Part shown: positions 1 through 12,400 of the stretch, piece after piece
How positions within the stretch are numbered: the stretch's first letter is position 1
Layout of the letters: each line of letters starts with the position of its first letter
Source: Acridotheres tristis
Taxonomy: Eukaryota > Chordata > Aves > Passeriformes > Sturnidae
DNA length: 64,000 nt
Assembly (NCBI GenBank): GCA_037013685.1
Contig: CM072889.1
Span: 16,067,976-16,131,975 of the forward strand
Direction of reading: 5' to 3'
Notes under the pieces: generated by a model
What the model was told of the DNA's origin: nothing
Databases searched by the model: none
The model's input: the letters and a program-made list of their open reading frames with translations, nothing else
Made by a program: the position numbers and the translations under genes

Positions 1-280
1 GCACTGGGAGGGCTCCAAGGTCTGATTCAGGTATAATTCCATGGATGAACACAGGGGTTGTAACATTCTGGGGGGAGCTGGGATGCTTCTGTCCCCATCC
101 CTGTCCTGAGCTCCCCCCCTCGCTGGACCCGGATCCGTCCCCGCCTGCTTGGAGCCCTCCCCTGCAGCAGCCGGGGCTGTCATTCCTGCTGGGCTCCTTT
201 CGGGAGCTGCTTTGATCCAGCGCCAGCCACCAACCCATGGCAGACAGGCAGCCCGAGCTCTGTAAACAACAACGCGAGTG

Positions 281-380
281 TTCCTCTCCTCTCCTCTCCT
301 CTCCTCTCCTCTCCTCTCCTCTCCTCTCCTCTCCTCTCCTCTCCTCTCCTCTCCTCTCCTCTCCTCTCCTCTCCTCTCCT
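281..380. repeat. (TCCTC)n microsatellite
   Basis: About 20 nearly perfect copies of a pentanucleotide, pyrimidine-only on the plus strand. All ORFs across it are repeat translations. Confidence 0.98.
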
Positions 381-857
381 CACCTGTGTGGGGATTTTGG
401 GGGTCTGGCACCCCCCAGAGCCCCCTAAACATTCCTCACCCAGCCCCAAAGCTGAACTGCAGGGAGCAGTGGAGGAAAGCACAGTCATTTCTTGGCTCCA
501 GCACCCCAGAGATTCCTTCCACAGTAATCAGCCAGCTTTAGTAATAAAGGTAAAAGACAAAAAGTATTAATAACTGGGAAGGGATACAGGAATGAACAAA
601 CCCTTTGCCACTTATGGAGTAAAACATAGCTCCAAGCCATTAAACATTTTAAACATTTTAAAGTTTTTAAACATTGCCTTAAGCTACATAAGAAGTCAGA
701 AGGATTTAGTAATTCCATGTTCCCTGACACAGCCTTTGTTTGAAAGCTTTCACCCAAGAGTGTGGAAAACTGTGCAAAGCATCAGCTCTGGGAAAACTTC
801 AGCCAACATCCATTATCATTCAGGTACGGGGCCCAAACCAGTTCCCACCACTTAAAA

Positions 858-990
858 TCCCAGGTTGGTTTGGCTTGGAAGGACCTGAAAGCCCATCCAG
901 TGCCACCCCTGCCATGGGCAGGGACATCTCCCATTATCCCAGGCTGCTCCAAGCCCCATCCAACCTGGCCTTGGACACTCCCATGGATTT
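858..990 (-). mobile_element. CR1 LINE 3' fragment
   Basis: The plus strand reads as the complement of a CR1 3' end: 'ggttggtttggcttggaagg', then 'ctgccatgggcagggacatc' and 'tccaagccccatccaacctg'. Truncated, no coding capacity. Confidence 0.85.
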
Positions 991-3766
991 AAACGGATAA
1001 AAAGCTTTTCCCTCTATGAAAAAGCAGCAGAGCCCCTCAAACCTAAAGCCTCAAACCTAAAGCAACGTCCCCGAGGTGGGGAGAGAGGGGCCCTGTGTGG
1101 GTGTGGGGAGGTTTTGGTGTGGTCCATCCCCTTCTCCACCTTCCAACCACTTTTACAGCAGCTTGTCTCTGACCTCACCTGTGCAAGGATTTTGATTCAG
1201 CCACCACCAGAAGCACTGGAAAATCATGAGGAGTTAACCAGGGGAAATTAATTACAGGAATAAAACTTCCTCGAGTCTCCTCATCAGTATTTAAGTATAA
1301 TGACTATTTATTAGTCAGGGTAATGGACAACAGAGTTGAAAGGGTGCAGGTTTCCAGTAGTCACCATGCATATGCTTAATGAGAATTCAAAAGACATAAT
1401 GAATTAGGATTCCCCTGTTGGGCACTGAGTATTTCTTCATTAAATTCTAATGAACTGGGAAGAGTATCAGGTTTGCTCATGCAGTGTAATTTTCCCCCTT
1501 TTTATGGTTATGTTTACATGCATTTAGCTAATCCTCATCATCCTTATGACAAAGAAGTGCTGAAAAAACAAGTTTGTTAGGAATGGAAGGAAGATAAATA
1601 TGCAGAGACAGAAGAGTCAGCAGCACGAATTATGTGAAATAATAGAATTTGTGCTGTACCCCACAGAACCCAGAGCCCCCAACCAGACATTGCTTTTTTT
1701 TCTTCAGGAATTGTAGGATGAGATGAAATCTCATTTAGTAATAAGATTATGGCAAATGATGATGTGGTATCATTGATTACCACTTTTCGGAAAAGAAAGG
1801 ACTCATTGCTAAAAACACACCCAGCACATGAGAGAGGCAGATAAATCCAAATTGCTCCTCACAGAACTGATGAAAAAAACAGCCCAGGAGAAAAAACCCA
1901 CCTCATTGAATGACTACCTCAAATGTTGTGCCCAGAGAAACAAATCCTGCGAGTCTGAGGAGCTGTGGACTCTTCTGAAGGGCATCAAGAGGAGCTCCTG
2001 TGGCTTTGGAAGCTGCTATCTCAACATCCCCACTTCCTATAAGTGAGTTCCTACAAAGTAATTTCCTATAAGCACGTGGTTGTTACAGAGCAAGAAGCAT
2101 AAAGCCAATAATCTGTGCTGGCATTAAGTCAAAAAAATATTTTCAAAAGGGTAAGAGGGTTTGACAGAGAGGATGAAAGCAGCTGCAGTAATCCCATGGT
2201 GTCTTCATGCTTTTCCAGAATCATGGCAAACTGGAAATCCATTTGCAAGCCGTTTGTGGTCCCTGTATCCCTGTTGGGGTCAGAGCCACTGGCCCAGCCC
2301 TGCTGCTCCTGGGGCAGCTGCTCAGGTGACAGTGGCACCTGGTGGTGGTGGCACTGCCCCTGCAGACCCCAGCCTGTCCCTTCAGCACCTCCCACGTCGA
2401 AATCCAGGGGATTAGAACTCCCCATCTCCTCCCTGCCTGGTGGCAAGACTAGCAAAGCAATTAGGCTGCTATGGCAATTTTATGGTGCTTAGGAAATTAA
2501 TTAGCCACTTATTAATTAAAATTTGTCATTAATATTATTATTATTATTATCTTTTCTTTTAATGCCTTCTCTTCTCGAGCTTGGGGTTTTTTTTTTCTAT
2601 TTTGTTTTGGGGTTTTTTTTCCTCCTTTTCCTTTGTATTTCTAGTTTGCTTCCCAGGATGGACACGTCCCATCCCAGCTCTCCAGCCACAGGGAGGCCCT
2701 GGATGGGGAGCTTGGCTGCTCAGGATGAGCCTGGACTCAACAGAGCCCCAGAATGCCCAGAGAGGGGACACAGCCCTGGCAGGACACGTGCAGGACCTAC
2801 CAGGGAAAGCCTTTGCATAAATCAGCATTTAGGCCAAAGGACAAATTCTCCTTTTTTTTTTTTTTTTTTTTTTTTTCCAGAGACCTGGGATATCTCCTTT
2901 TTTTTAAGCAGAGGATGCAGATAAAGCCTGGCCATGTGGAATCTTCCCAAAGAGGCAGTTCCTGGAGGATAATGTCGTTCAGAGGTTGGAAACCACAGCA
3001 CTTGTTCTTTGTGGACACCAGCCAGGGATTTTTTTGTTGTTGTTGCTTTTTGTTTGCTTGTTTGTTTTTTAACTCCACATTGGGAATAATCTCCGAGAGA
3101 CAGTTTCATAAAATTTTACATTAATTTAAGACCAAAGTGTATTTTATTTGTACCCCTGCCAGGATTTTGAAGTCTCCCTCCCAGGCTCCTGTCCTCTGTT
3201 GAAGCATCTCCAGAGACTCCTTTGATGCTCCTAGCATGAGAGATCCCACCACCCCACAACGCCAGAGATTGTCGGAGTTGGAAACTTTCCCAGAACAAGT
3301 TTGTTGGTTAAAGGGCTCTGTTTGTGATGAAATATGGCTCAGTCCACAGGGTCTTACCTTCAGTACTCCCCCACTGTTGTCTCAGACGACGTTAAGCAGC
3401 ATCACACTTGACATGCTCCTCTCTCCTGTAAGAGACACCAAAGAACTTTATTATTGTCAATAAAATCCCTCCTGGGGCTCAGCGTGGCTTGGCCTGTTTG
3501 TCCTCAGCTCTCCTGGAGTTTTACAGCCCGTGGTTAAGGCCAGGCAGTGCCGTGGACACGGGGTGGACATGACCTGGGGATGCCCTGTGGTGGCTCCTGC
3601 CCTGCTCAGGTGAGGAAGGGACACGAGCTGGAGGGGAGCAGCAGCACCAGGGTGGCACTGACAGCAACAACCCCTGGGCATGGAGTGCCAGCCACAGCCT
3701 GGGCTCACCCCAGAGGGTCAGGGAGGGGATTCTGCCCTGCCCAGGGGAGATCCTGAGCAGGGATCC
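991..3766. other. Intergenic, low-complexity tracts, no recognised gene
   Basis: Mostly unique sequence. Contains a short duplication 'ctcaaacctaaag' (near 1036-1062), an (ATT)n run (about 2530-2550), a 25-base T-tract (2852-2876) and smaller T-tracts around 2590-2625. A 71-codon plus-strand ORF at 1828-2046 ends beside a donor-like TATAA|GTGAGT but is not recognised. Confidence 0.5.
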
Positions 3767-3815
3767 CAATGTAAAATTGGAAATCCCAATGTAAAATTGG
3801 AAATCCCAATGTGAG
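3767..3815. repeat. 20-bp tandem repeat with internal inverted repeat
   Basis: Two full and one partial copy of the unit 'ccaatgtaaaattggaaatc'. Each carries the inverted pair CCAAT/ATTGG around a 5-base loop. It directly precedes a CR1 fragment. Confidence 0.85.
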
Positions 3816-3824
3816 GATGTGGAG

Positions 3825-4032
3825 CTGCTGGAGGGAGTCCAGCAGAGACCATGGAGGCAGGGAGAGCTGGGGGTGCTCACCTGGAGAGGAAAAGGCTCCA
3901 GGGAAACCTCAGAGCCCTTCCAGAGCCCAAAGGAGCTCCAGGAGAGCTGGAGAGGGACTGGGGACAAGGGATGGAGGGACAGGACACGGGGAATGGCTTC
4001 CCCTGGCAGAGGGCAGGGCTGGGTTCGATTGG
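3825..4032 (+). mobile_element. CR1 LINE fragment, sense on plus strand
   Basis: Typical avian CR1 wording: 'gctggagggagtccagcaga', 'cttccagagcccaaaggagc', 'gagagctggagagggactgg' and 'ggagggacaggacacgggga'. It is truncated at both ends and runs up to the minisatellite. Confidence 0.8.
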
Positions 4033-4087
4033 TCACGGCCACTGCTGTGTCTGGATCAGCCAGGAGGAGCCGAGCTGGGCGAGGGGC

Positions 4088-4504
4088 AGGGGCTGCTTTG
4101 GGGCCGGGAGTGTTGGGGTGCAGGGACTGCTTTGGGGTCGGGAGTGTTGGGGTGCAGGGGGTGCTTTGGGGTGGGGAGTGTTGGGGTGCAGGGGGTGCTT
4201 TGGGGCCGGGAGTGTTGGGGTGCAGGGGCTGCTTTGGGGTCGGGAGTGTTGGGGTGCAGGGGGTGCTTTGGGGTTGGCAGTGTTGGGGTGCAGGGGGTGC
4301 TTTGGGGTTGGCAGTATTGGGGTGCAGGGGGTGCTTTGGGGTGGGGAGTGTTGGGGTGCAGGGGGTGCTTTGGGGTCGGGAGTGTTGGGGTGCAGGGGGT
4401 GCTTTGGGGTGGGGAATGTTGGGGTGCAGGGGGTGCTTTGGGGCTGGCAGTATTGGGGTGCAGGGGGTGCTTTGGGGCTGGCAGTATTGGGGTGCAGGGG
4501 GTGC
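4088..4504. repeat. 34-bp G-rich minisatellite
   Basis: About 12 copies of a 34-bp unit: 'gggagtgttggggtgcag' followed by 'ggggtgctttggggt'. Copies differ at a few sites (ggtcgg, ggtggg, ggccgg, ggttgg). The unit is not divisible by three, so all three plus frames stay open and yield long meaningless ORFs. Confidence 0.95.
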
Positions 4505-4619
4505 AGGCTGGTCAGGTGTTCAGGACCAGTGCTGGGTGCAGGATCAGAGCTGAGGCACAGGGAGTTTTGGGGTGCAGGATTGGTGTTGGGTACAAGGAGG
4601 TTTTGGGGTGCAGGACCAG

Positions 4620-5309
4620 AGATATGTTCAGGGCAGTTTTGGGGGCAGGGCAGTTTTGGGGGGTTAAGGGCAGTTTTTGGGTGCAGGGCAGTTTCTGGGG
4701 GGCTGTGTTCAGAGCAGTTTTTGGGTGCCAGGCATAGTCCAATGATTTGTTCAGGGTAGTTTTGGTGTGCAGGGCAGTTTTGGGTTCTGTGTCCAGGGCA
4801 ATTTTTGAGGTGCAGGTCAGTTTAGGAGGGCTGTGTTCAGGGCAGTTTTGGGGGTGCACGTCAGTTTTGGGGTGCAGGGCAGTTTTTGGAGTCAGGGCAG
4901 TTTTGGAGTCAGGGCAGTTTTGGGGTGCAGGGCAGTTTTTGGGGGTCAGGGCCGTTTTTGGGGGGTCAGGGCCGTTTTTGGGGGTCAGGGCCGTTTTTAG
5001 GGGTCAGGGCAGTTTTGGGGGGGCTGTGTTCAGGGCAGTTTTTGGGGTCAGGGCCGTTTTTGGGGGGTCAGGTCAGTTTTAGGGTCAGGGCAGTATTTTG
5101 GGGGTCAGGTCAGTTTTAGGGGGGTCAGGTCAGTTTTACGGGGGTCAGGGCCGTTTTGGGGGGTCAGGGCCGTTTTTGGGGGGGTCAGGGCCGTTTTGGG
5201 GGGTCAGGGCCGTTTTTGGGGGGTCAGGGCAGTTTTGGGGGGTCAGGGCCGTTTTTGGGGGGGTCAGGGCCGTTTTTGGGGGGTCAGGGCAGTTTTTTGG
5301 GGGGTGTCA
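4620..5309. repeat. 20-22-bp G-rich minisatellite, second family
   Basis: Roughly 30 degenerate copies of 'ggtcagggccgtttttgggg', with ccg/cag and G-run length variants. It follows the 34-bp array after a 115-bp transition that mixes both vocabularies, suggesting a common origin. Long ORFs here are artefacts. Confidence 0.93.
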
Positions 5310-5405
5310 CGTGCCGTGTCTGGAAGCACCGCCCTGGCCTTGGTGCAGCAGCGCCATCTGCAGGCACTGCCGAGAACTGCACCGCCGCTTTCTGTGCGGT
5401 AAATT

Positions 5406-5440
5406 AAAAAAAAAAAAAAAAAAATAATAATAATAATAAT
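5406..5440. repeat. A-tract plus (TAA)n
   Basis: Nineteen A residues followed by about five TAA units, close to the end of the minisatellite. Confidence 0.95.
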
Positions 5441-8400
5441 TATAAATCCGTACTTCCCCCCTGTGCTCCATCCTTCCCTCCTGTGCTGCACAGGAACCCT
5501 CTGGGATGTTCCCCAGGCCGGGGGAACCTCCAGACTCACCTTCCTGCCAGCCCTGAGCACCAATAACCCGATGACAAACCTACTCTGGAAGCGTTTTCCC
5601 AGCGTCTGAGGCTGATGAGCACGAGGCAGCCTCACACTGTGGCAGGGAAAAGGCATAAATTCAAACATTAAAACATTCTGCTTGGAAAAATCATGTTAAA
5701 CCCCCGATATCTGGGTGCTGTGCTATCATAATCCAGTGTTGCTGTGGGTAACATTTGATGAACTCCTGTTAGATTTCATTCTAAGGGTGAGTTAAGGGTT
5801 GTTAAAGCATTAAAGAATTCAACTTTCTGCTTGCCAAAATCACCTTTCTGGCTGAAGTCACTCTAAAACAGAACTGTTACCTCAAAAATCATTTGTCTTT
5901 GCAAGCACTGACCTTTCTTTTCTATTAAAACCCCTTTTAACGTTTCTAACTCACTTTTCTCCAGGTCCAAGTTGCTCATAAATAACCAAAGCCTGCCCAA
6001 AGGTTCCTGCCTTCACCCTTGGCTCTGGGTGGTGCCTGATAAGTTTTACCCATTGCTCACTTGTGTCAGGACTTTTCCACCCTACATTGTTTGATAAATG
6101 AAATTTTGGGGTGCCAGCTGAGCTGTGCGGTCAGAGCAGCTGTCCCTGGCTTGGTGACCACTGGAAATGTCCTGGGGACAGCTCCAGTGCCAGGCTCACC
6201 CTGAAGGAATGTCCCAGCTGCCACCACCTTCCTCCTCCATGCTGCAATTCTGAACTGCACCAAAGGTAGAAATAAAACAAACCTTCCCCCCTGTAGCAGA
6301 AAAATGAAATTTGCCATTATTCACACAAATCCTCGTGGAAGAGTGGGTTTCACGTGCATGAAGCTACTGTATTTCATATTGCACTGGTTAATACCAGTGT
6401 CTTTGGAGGTCATCAAACTCAACAGTTAAAAAAATTAATCTGAGAATTTACAGCAGTTAAATACAGCTAAATAATTAATGATGAGGAAATTGAACTTCCC
6501 GTTGAGATTGGATTAGGAGCCAATGTGGGACACCACTGCTGTAGAGCATCTTTCCCTGGGGAACCTCCCAGCAAAAATCAGCTCCTTTATTGCTTTTCAT
6601 ATCACTAATAAAATATGAAAGGAGAGAATACAATAATATTTTCATATCATATTAATGACCTTCAGAATGCAATCAGACTTGCAGCTCTGGCAGAGCAATT
6701 TGCTAACATAATATAAAACTGTTAATATGATATGAAGGTCACTGAGACTGTACAAAAATTAGTGTAAAGACAGCAACTAACCTGGGCCCTTCAGCAGCAG
6801 CAACAATTAACTTCCAACTTCATTTCTGCAACCTGCACCTCCCATGGCAGGGCCTGCTGGATCCCAGGCTGCTTCTTCACAGGTTTTGAGTTCACTTTTC
6901 TCCTTCTGCAAGGGCTGGAAAAATACTTTTGAGAGGCCCTTGCCATGCTGAGCAAGTGCCCTGAGCTCCTTGGAAGGACATCACTGCAGCCATGTAAAGC
7001 AGATTTCTAAAGGAGGTGGAAATCTCTAAATGACCCAGTGAGAAAAGCTCAGATTCCAGGGGGTTTATGAGAAATAAAAGAAAAACAGTATTTTTAACAG
7101 AACTGAGCATTTAAAAATGAAAATATTTCCAAATTGTATTATTTTGCCCCTGACTAAAGCTGATATGTTTTGTTTTGGTAGTTTAAACATAAAAACGTCC
7201 AATAAGAAAGTACTAAACAACTTTAAAATCAAGGATGTTAAAATTATTTAAAAGAAAGCCCTATTCTGAAGCAGAAAAACTTTGCTTTCAGCATGCAGTG
7301 TTCCTGAAGCACTTCAGAACATGGAGGATGGGCAGCATGTTAAAGTCATTGTTTTAGGGTCCTCTAAAAAACTAGGTCAAGTTAGAAGAGAGACCAAACT
7401 TCCAAGTCTGTCCATTTGACCTCACCTTGAAAACCTCCAGAGCAGAAGCACAAACTCCAGATTTCACTCTGAAATGTCCCACTGATTCCCAAAATGTTCC
7501 CCCATGGGAACACAGAACAGGGGGAAGGAATATAAAAATTACACGAGGCTTCTCCTGCGCTGGACTCCTCTTCCAGACCCTCCAAAATTTCTCTCCTCCC
7601 TGGAGCTCCCCTAAATTTCAGCATACACTGAAATATCCTACAACAAAGCACTTACAGCTCAACAACTTGTTCCATGAAAAGTCATCTTGTTTTATTAACT
7701 CTGGATACTTTGGATTCATTTGATGCCCCTATGAAGGACCGCCTCAAAAATTTTTGGGAGAACAAAAATCAAGTTATTCTTTCATCAATGAGAGTTTTGT
7801 CTAATTACAACCAACATCACCATAACAAAGTGGTGATGGAAAAGTCCCTGTGAAATCTCTTCTGAACAGCAGGAGTGGGTCAGACCATGGCTTTGTTTCC
7901 ATAAAAACAGATTTTCTGCAGGGCTTCCACATCCTGAATGGCAAACACAGCAAGGAAAAGTGTGGGAAGCCACTCTCCAGCTGCACAGTGAGCAAGAGGG
8001 AAATCTCCTCCTGGAGCTCCCTTTACTGCCTGAGCCAAAGCCCCTTTATATATATTTTATACAGGGATTGATTGGTATTTAATTAACCTCCACTTTATGC
8101 CATAGTCAATCTTTAATTAAATGCATCCTTAAGCGTAGAATTTAGAGCATCACCAGAATGAGTTTAAGTGCAGGAAGGGATTTTATGTTTTCCTCATAAA
8201 CAAGAGCCAAGGAAGGAAATTGCTGCTTGGAAGAAGGAGCCTCCTCAGCCAAACACAAACCTCTGTGCAGGAGCCATTCCCCCAGAAGGGACATCCCAAT
8301 TTCCCACTGGCTGGGGATTTTTTGGAAGGGGAACCCAAAACAGCAGCAAGGCTTGGAAGGAAGGAAACCTCCCCAGCTGCCCTGAGCTCTTTGGAGCCTC

Positions 8401-9339
8401 AATTCTTTGTGCAGCCTTTGAAAAACAAACTCCAGGAAAGAAACAAGTGAGGAAAAAAACCAAAGGTATTACAGATGATTTTCTAATATAAACAGCAGTG
8501 ATTAATTTTAGTGTCTTAAGTAGGTAAATATTGTTTAAATAAGACCCAGCAGTGAAAAGAACATCATTATTTTATAGTTTGCAACAAAAGCCTGTGTCTG
8601 CTTTCTCTGCAAAATTCTGAGCCTTCTTACACAAAAATGCTGAACATAACAAAGTTTAGAAGCAACTTATTTTCCATTGCCTTGTGACACTCTGACTGCT
8701 CTGAGTGGAGCCCCCACTGTGGTCAGCCCACAGCCTGATTCCAAACAAATGGTGATGGCTGAGAATTGTCCTCCAAATTTTCCCTTACACAGAGGTCAAG
8801 AATCACCACACAGGTTTTGAGTCATTATTAACCAATTTATTAATATCGAAGTGATGATTTAGGAGGAATTCACATTATGGATTATTCACATGAGTAAAAG
8901 ATGCTCTTACCAAAGAAGGCAATTTCAAACCAGGCATAACCATTTCCAAATAAAAAAAAAAAAAAATCCCTTTATTCCCCACAGAAAAAACCCTCCTCTA
9001 CAGGGCAGTGTGTGCCCTCCATTTTCATACAGATTTTCTTTAAAAAGACATTTCTCAGGCATCCCTTGGGCAAACTGTTCAGGGTTTTCCCTGGATGCAG
9101 CCTTGCCTGGAAATGCAGGGAGCCCCAGAGCCCTGCTGGGTTTTTCTTGACAGCAGCAGGGTGAGAATGAGCCCAAGCAATGCCCCTCTGCCTCAATCCC
9201 ATCAAAAACCAGAAAATTAATGGGCAGAAACATAAAGATTGGCATTAAATTCTCTGTTTTCTCACCTTGTTTGTTATCTGTACTCCTGTGATATGGAGAA
9301 GTGAACTTTGCAGGTCAATCCTGTCATTTTAACACCATC
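5441..9339. other. Intergenic, nothing recognised
   Basis: AT-rich unique-looking sequence. ORFs are short and lack splice context or familiar motifs. A short A-tract lies near 8950. Confidence 0.5.
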
Positions 9340-9415
9340 AGGAAGGGTTGGAAGAAATCTAAAACATCATCAAGTTCCAACTCCCCGCTGTGGGCAGGGT
9401 CACCAGGGTGTGTGG
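9340..9415 (-). mobile_element. CR1 LINE 3' fragment, diverged
   Basis: 'agggttggaagaaatctaaa' and 'catcaagttccaactcccc' with 'gctgtgggcagggtcacc' match the complement of a CR1 3' end, more diverged than the other copies. Confidence 0.65.
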
Positions 9416-12400
9416 GTTTGAGATGCTGTCCTGCTTGAGAGAAATTTTTTAAACACCAAAACAACTTTTTTGGTGTTGTTGTTGACAAACCAGGAATTAT
9501 TGATTGAATCTCATTTAGTGGACACACGAACTCCACACAATGTCAGTCCACAGCTCAGTCTAGGGTGATGCCAGTTTTTTTAATGTGTGGCAAGAGGAGG
9601 GAAGGAAAGGGAGAGAATCAGAAAAGGAAAATTCCCAGCTCAAGGAGGGAGAATTTGGGTTTGACCAGTTTGGGATCACAACAATCAGAAGTAAACTAAG
9701 TGATGCTTAGGTTTGCATCAACCCCAGAGTTTTTCATCTCACCCAGAGCAAGTGATGGTGCAGATCAGCCCAGATTTCATCTCCATTAGTGCAGAAGTGC
9801 CCTTGGGGCTGGTGGCCTCGTGTTTTGGTTGAGCTGGGACCTGAGTATTGCTCCCAGAGGAGAGGCCCCCACACCGAGTTCTCATATGGAGGATTTGTCA
9901 CCCTCTTTTTCTCCCAGAATTAAAAGCATATTTGTTTTGCTTCCAGAAAACCAATTACACACAAAGCTCACCTCGCCTGAATTAAAAATAAGAAGATTGA
10001 ATGTTTTCCTTGTAATATCCCAGAAGCTCAGACACCCCAGCTGACTTCCATATTTTATTTGAAAAGAAAAAGGAACCCATGTGTCCTGGCAGATCTGTGC
10101 TAAAATCACTCCTCATTGTGGCTCCAGATTGAGGGATTTTTCCAAGGAAAGGATCTCAAGTGCAACCATTTCTTTTCGAAGCTGACAAACATTTCTATGG
10201 CTCCAGACTTGCAGTGGTGGAAGGTCACGGGCTCCCTTCAGTCCCTCTGGGTCTCTTTTCCATAGAGGAAAGGTCTCAGCTTGGAGACAATGATCCATGA
10301 GGAGACTCATGGCTTTCCAAGAAAATCAAGTCTGTCTAAGTCATTTAAGCGGGATAACGCCTTCTTCCTTCGTGGAAAAAAGTGTCTTTCACTGCCTGTC
10401 TTATCTTTGTTATGAAAAAAAAAACGCCTTTCATTCAACTTGCAGCACAATGATCTCGTCCTACCAGTGCTAGACATTCCCTGTGCCCGAGCCCATGTCT
10501 CCTAGCATTGGGTCTCCAGCATGAATAATTGCTGTGCACAGGCTGGCAGTGGGCAGGGAGCAGGTTTTCCTGACATCCCTCCCACAGGGAGCCTTCCTCC
10601 ATCCCCCTGGCTCCCTTCCCTCTGCTGGGAAGGTGCAGGAGAAGCAGCAGAGATCGATCCTAAAACAAGCACTGCTGCCAGCATCCCTGGCTGATCCACG
10701 GTGAACAGACTCCAGAATTTCCCCCAGCTGCCCAAAATCCAGGCACAGTCCCGCCCTTCCAACCTGCTTCCAAAACGGAGTGTGTCTGGACCATCGCCCT
10801 CTCCAGCTCCTCCTCCACCCTGAAATGAACTCATGGATTCAGCTTCACGTCCCTCCTCCAAGATTAGCCAGGAAGAGAAGCCATTTTTGGCAGGGTTAAT
10901 TAAAGGGGGGGGATGAAAACGCTGGTTAAAGGCAATAAATAATGAAACCAACTCTGGGTCAGCTGTGATGTGTTTACACAATTCCTGCCGTCCCTACAAA
11001 ACGGCCCAGATGGAAACGTGAACCTTTCTAAAGGATAAGGGATTGTACTAACAAAGAGTGTGCAGGATCCTTGATATTCTGGCATTTGAAATATTCAAAG
11101 TGAGCAGAATTTCTCTATTTAAGTGCCAGCCTTAGTTCAGCCAGAAACTCAGCACCTGCCACAGCAAACACAACTCACCCTCACCTTTAGGATCAATCCC
11201 CTCCCTGGCCTTGCAGCACATCCTGTGCAAGTGCCACACCATCCAAACACTAAAAAAGAGCTTTTCCCCAATAAACCAGCAACCTGAGAGCCATCCTGGC
11301 CACATTCAACCTGAAATTGCTGCCAAACAAAAACTTTCTCCCTGCCTAAAACAGATCTCCCAGGTGAGCATCTGCCTCTGCTCCAGTCTCCATTTTTGTT
11401 ATATTCAGTAATTTGCTTTGTTTTCCTGATATTTAGGATTAAGTTATTACATTTCCAGATATTTCCCCGTAGACATTTTCTTAAATAGCTTACTTTGCAA
11501 TAGTAATAATTCTTTGGATGGTCCAGCTGATTGTTCACCTGATTTCTTTTCACTGGGGTAGGGCTGTAAATTAGATCTCTCTTCTCCAAAGTTTTCTTGG
11601 ATGAATGGTTTCATTAATAAGAAAAGAAACAGAAATCGATCCCAGCATTCAAAATGCTCTGAAGAAAAATAATTTCAAAGTAAAGAGAATTTAGGAAATT
11701 TCAAAGCCCAGAGGACAAAAAATAGAACTTAATCAGTTTTCTATAAATTCTAGCTTAAAAAAAAATAAGGGAGAAAATGCATCAGGGTAAAGAGACTTGC
11801 CAAGAAACGCAAAAATTTCACAAGTAGAGATTTTCTAGCGTTTCTTTCCTGATGATGCTTTTTAGAATAACTTTATCCTCTAAGCCTTCAAGAATTTTTT
11901 TGTTGTTGTTTTAAACCTCCCTTTCTAACCTCCTCCAATTACTGAATTCCATCTGGCCTTTTATCCCTGTATCCCAAAAATCCCAAATAATTTGTCAAGC
12001 AGCAGGGACACCCAGGTCACATCTCACCTTGTTGCTTCTCCAAGGTTTGTGTCTCCTGCTGAGGAGGAAACAGGGACTGGGAGGTGCAAACCCAGCCCTG
12101 CTCAGAGGTTACTCCTTGTTGATGGGATGTTCACACATTTGTGCACTCCCAAAAAAGGGAAATTTGGAAGGAATTTCTGTTTTGTTGACCCTGTGCAGGA
12201 GTTTCCTACAACTGGAAAACACTTGTGCTGCACAGTCCCCAAAGTGTCACTGGCAGCAAATCATCCCCTTCTCAGCCCTGGGTAATTTATTTGTAAGGAC
12301 CTTTGGAGGCTCGTGCTGGGGCATAAATCATTGGCAGCACACAATCGATTCTTGGGGAATTTCAGGGAGTTCACTCTCAACTCCAAACAATTATCACTGG

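Noticed and set aside
3811..4759. Three overlapping plus-strand ORFs of 244-308 codons
   Set aside because: A 34-bp unit without stops keeps all three frames open. The glycine-rich products are repeat artefacts.
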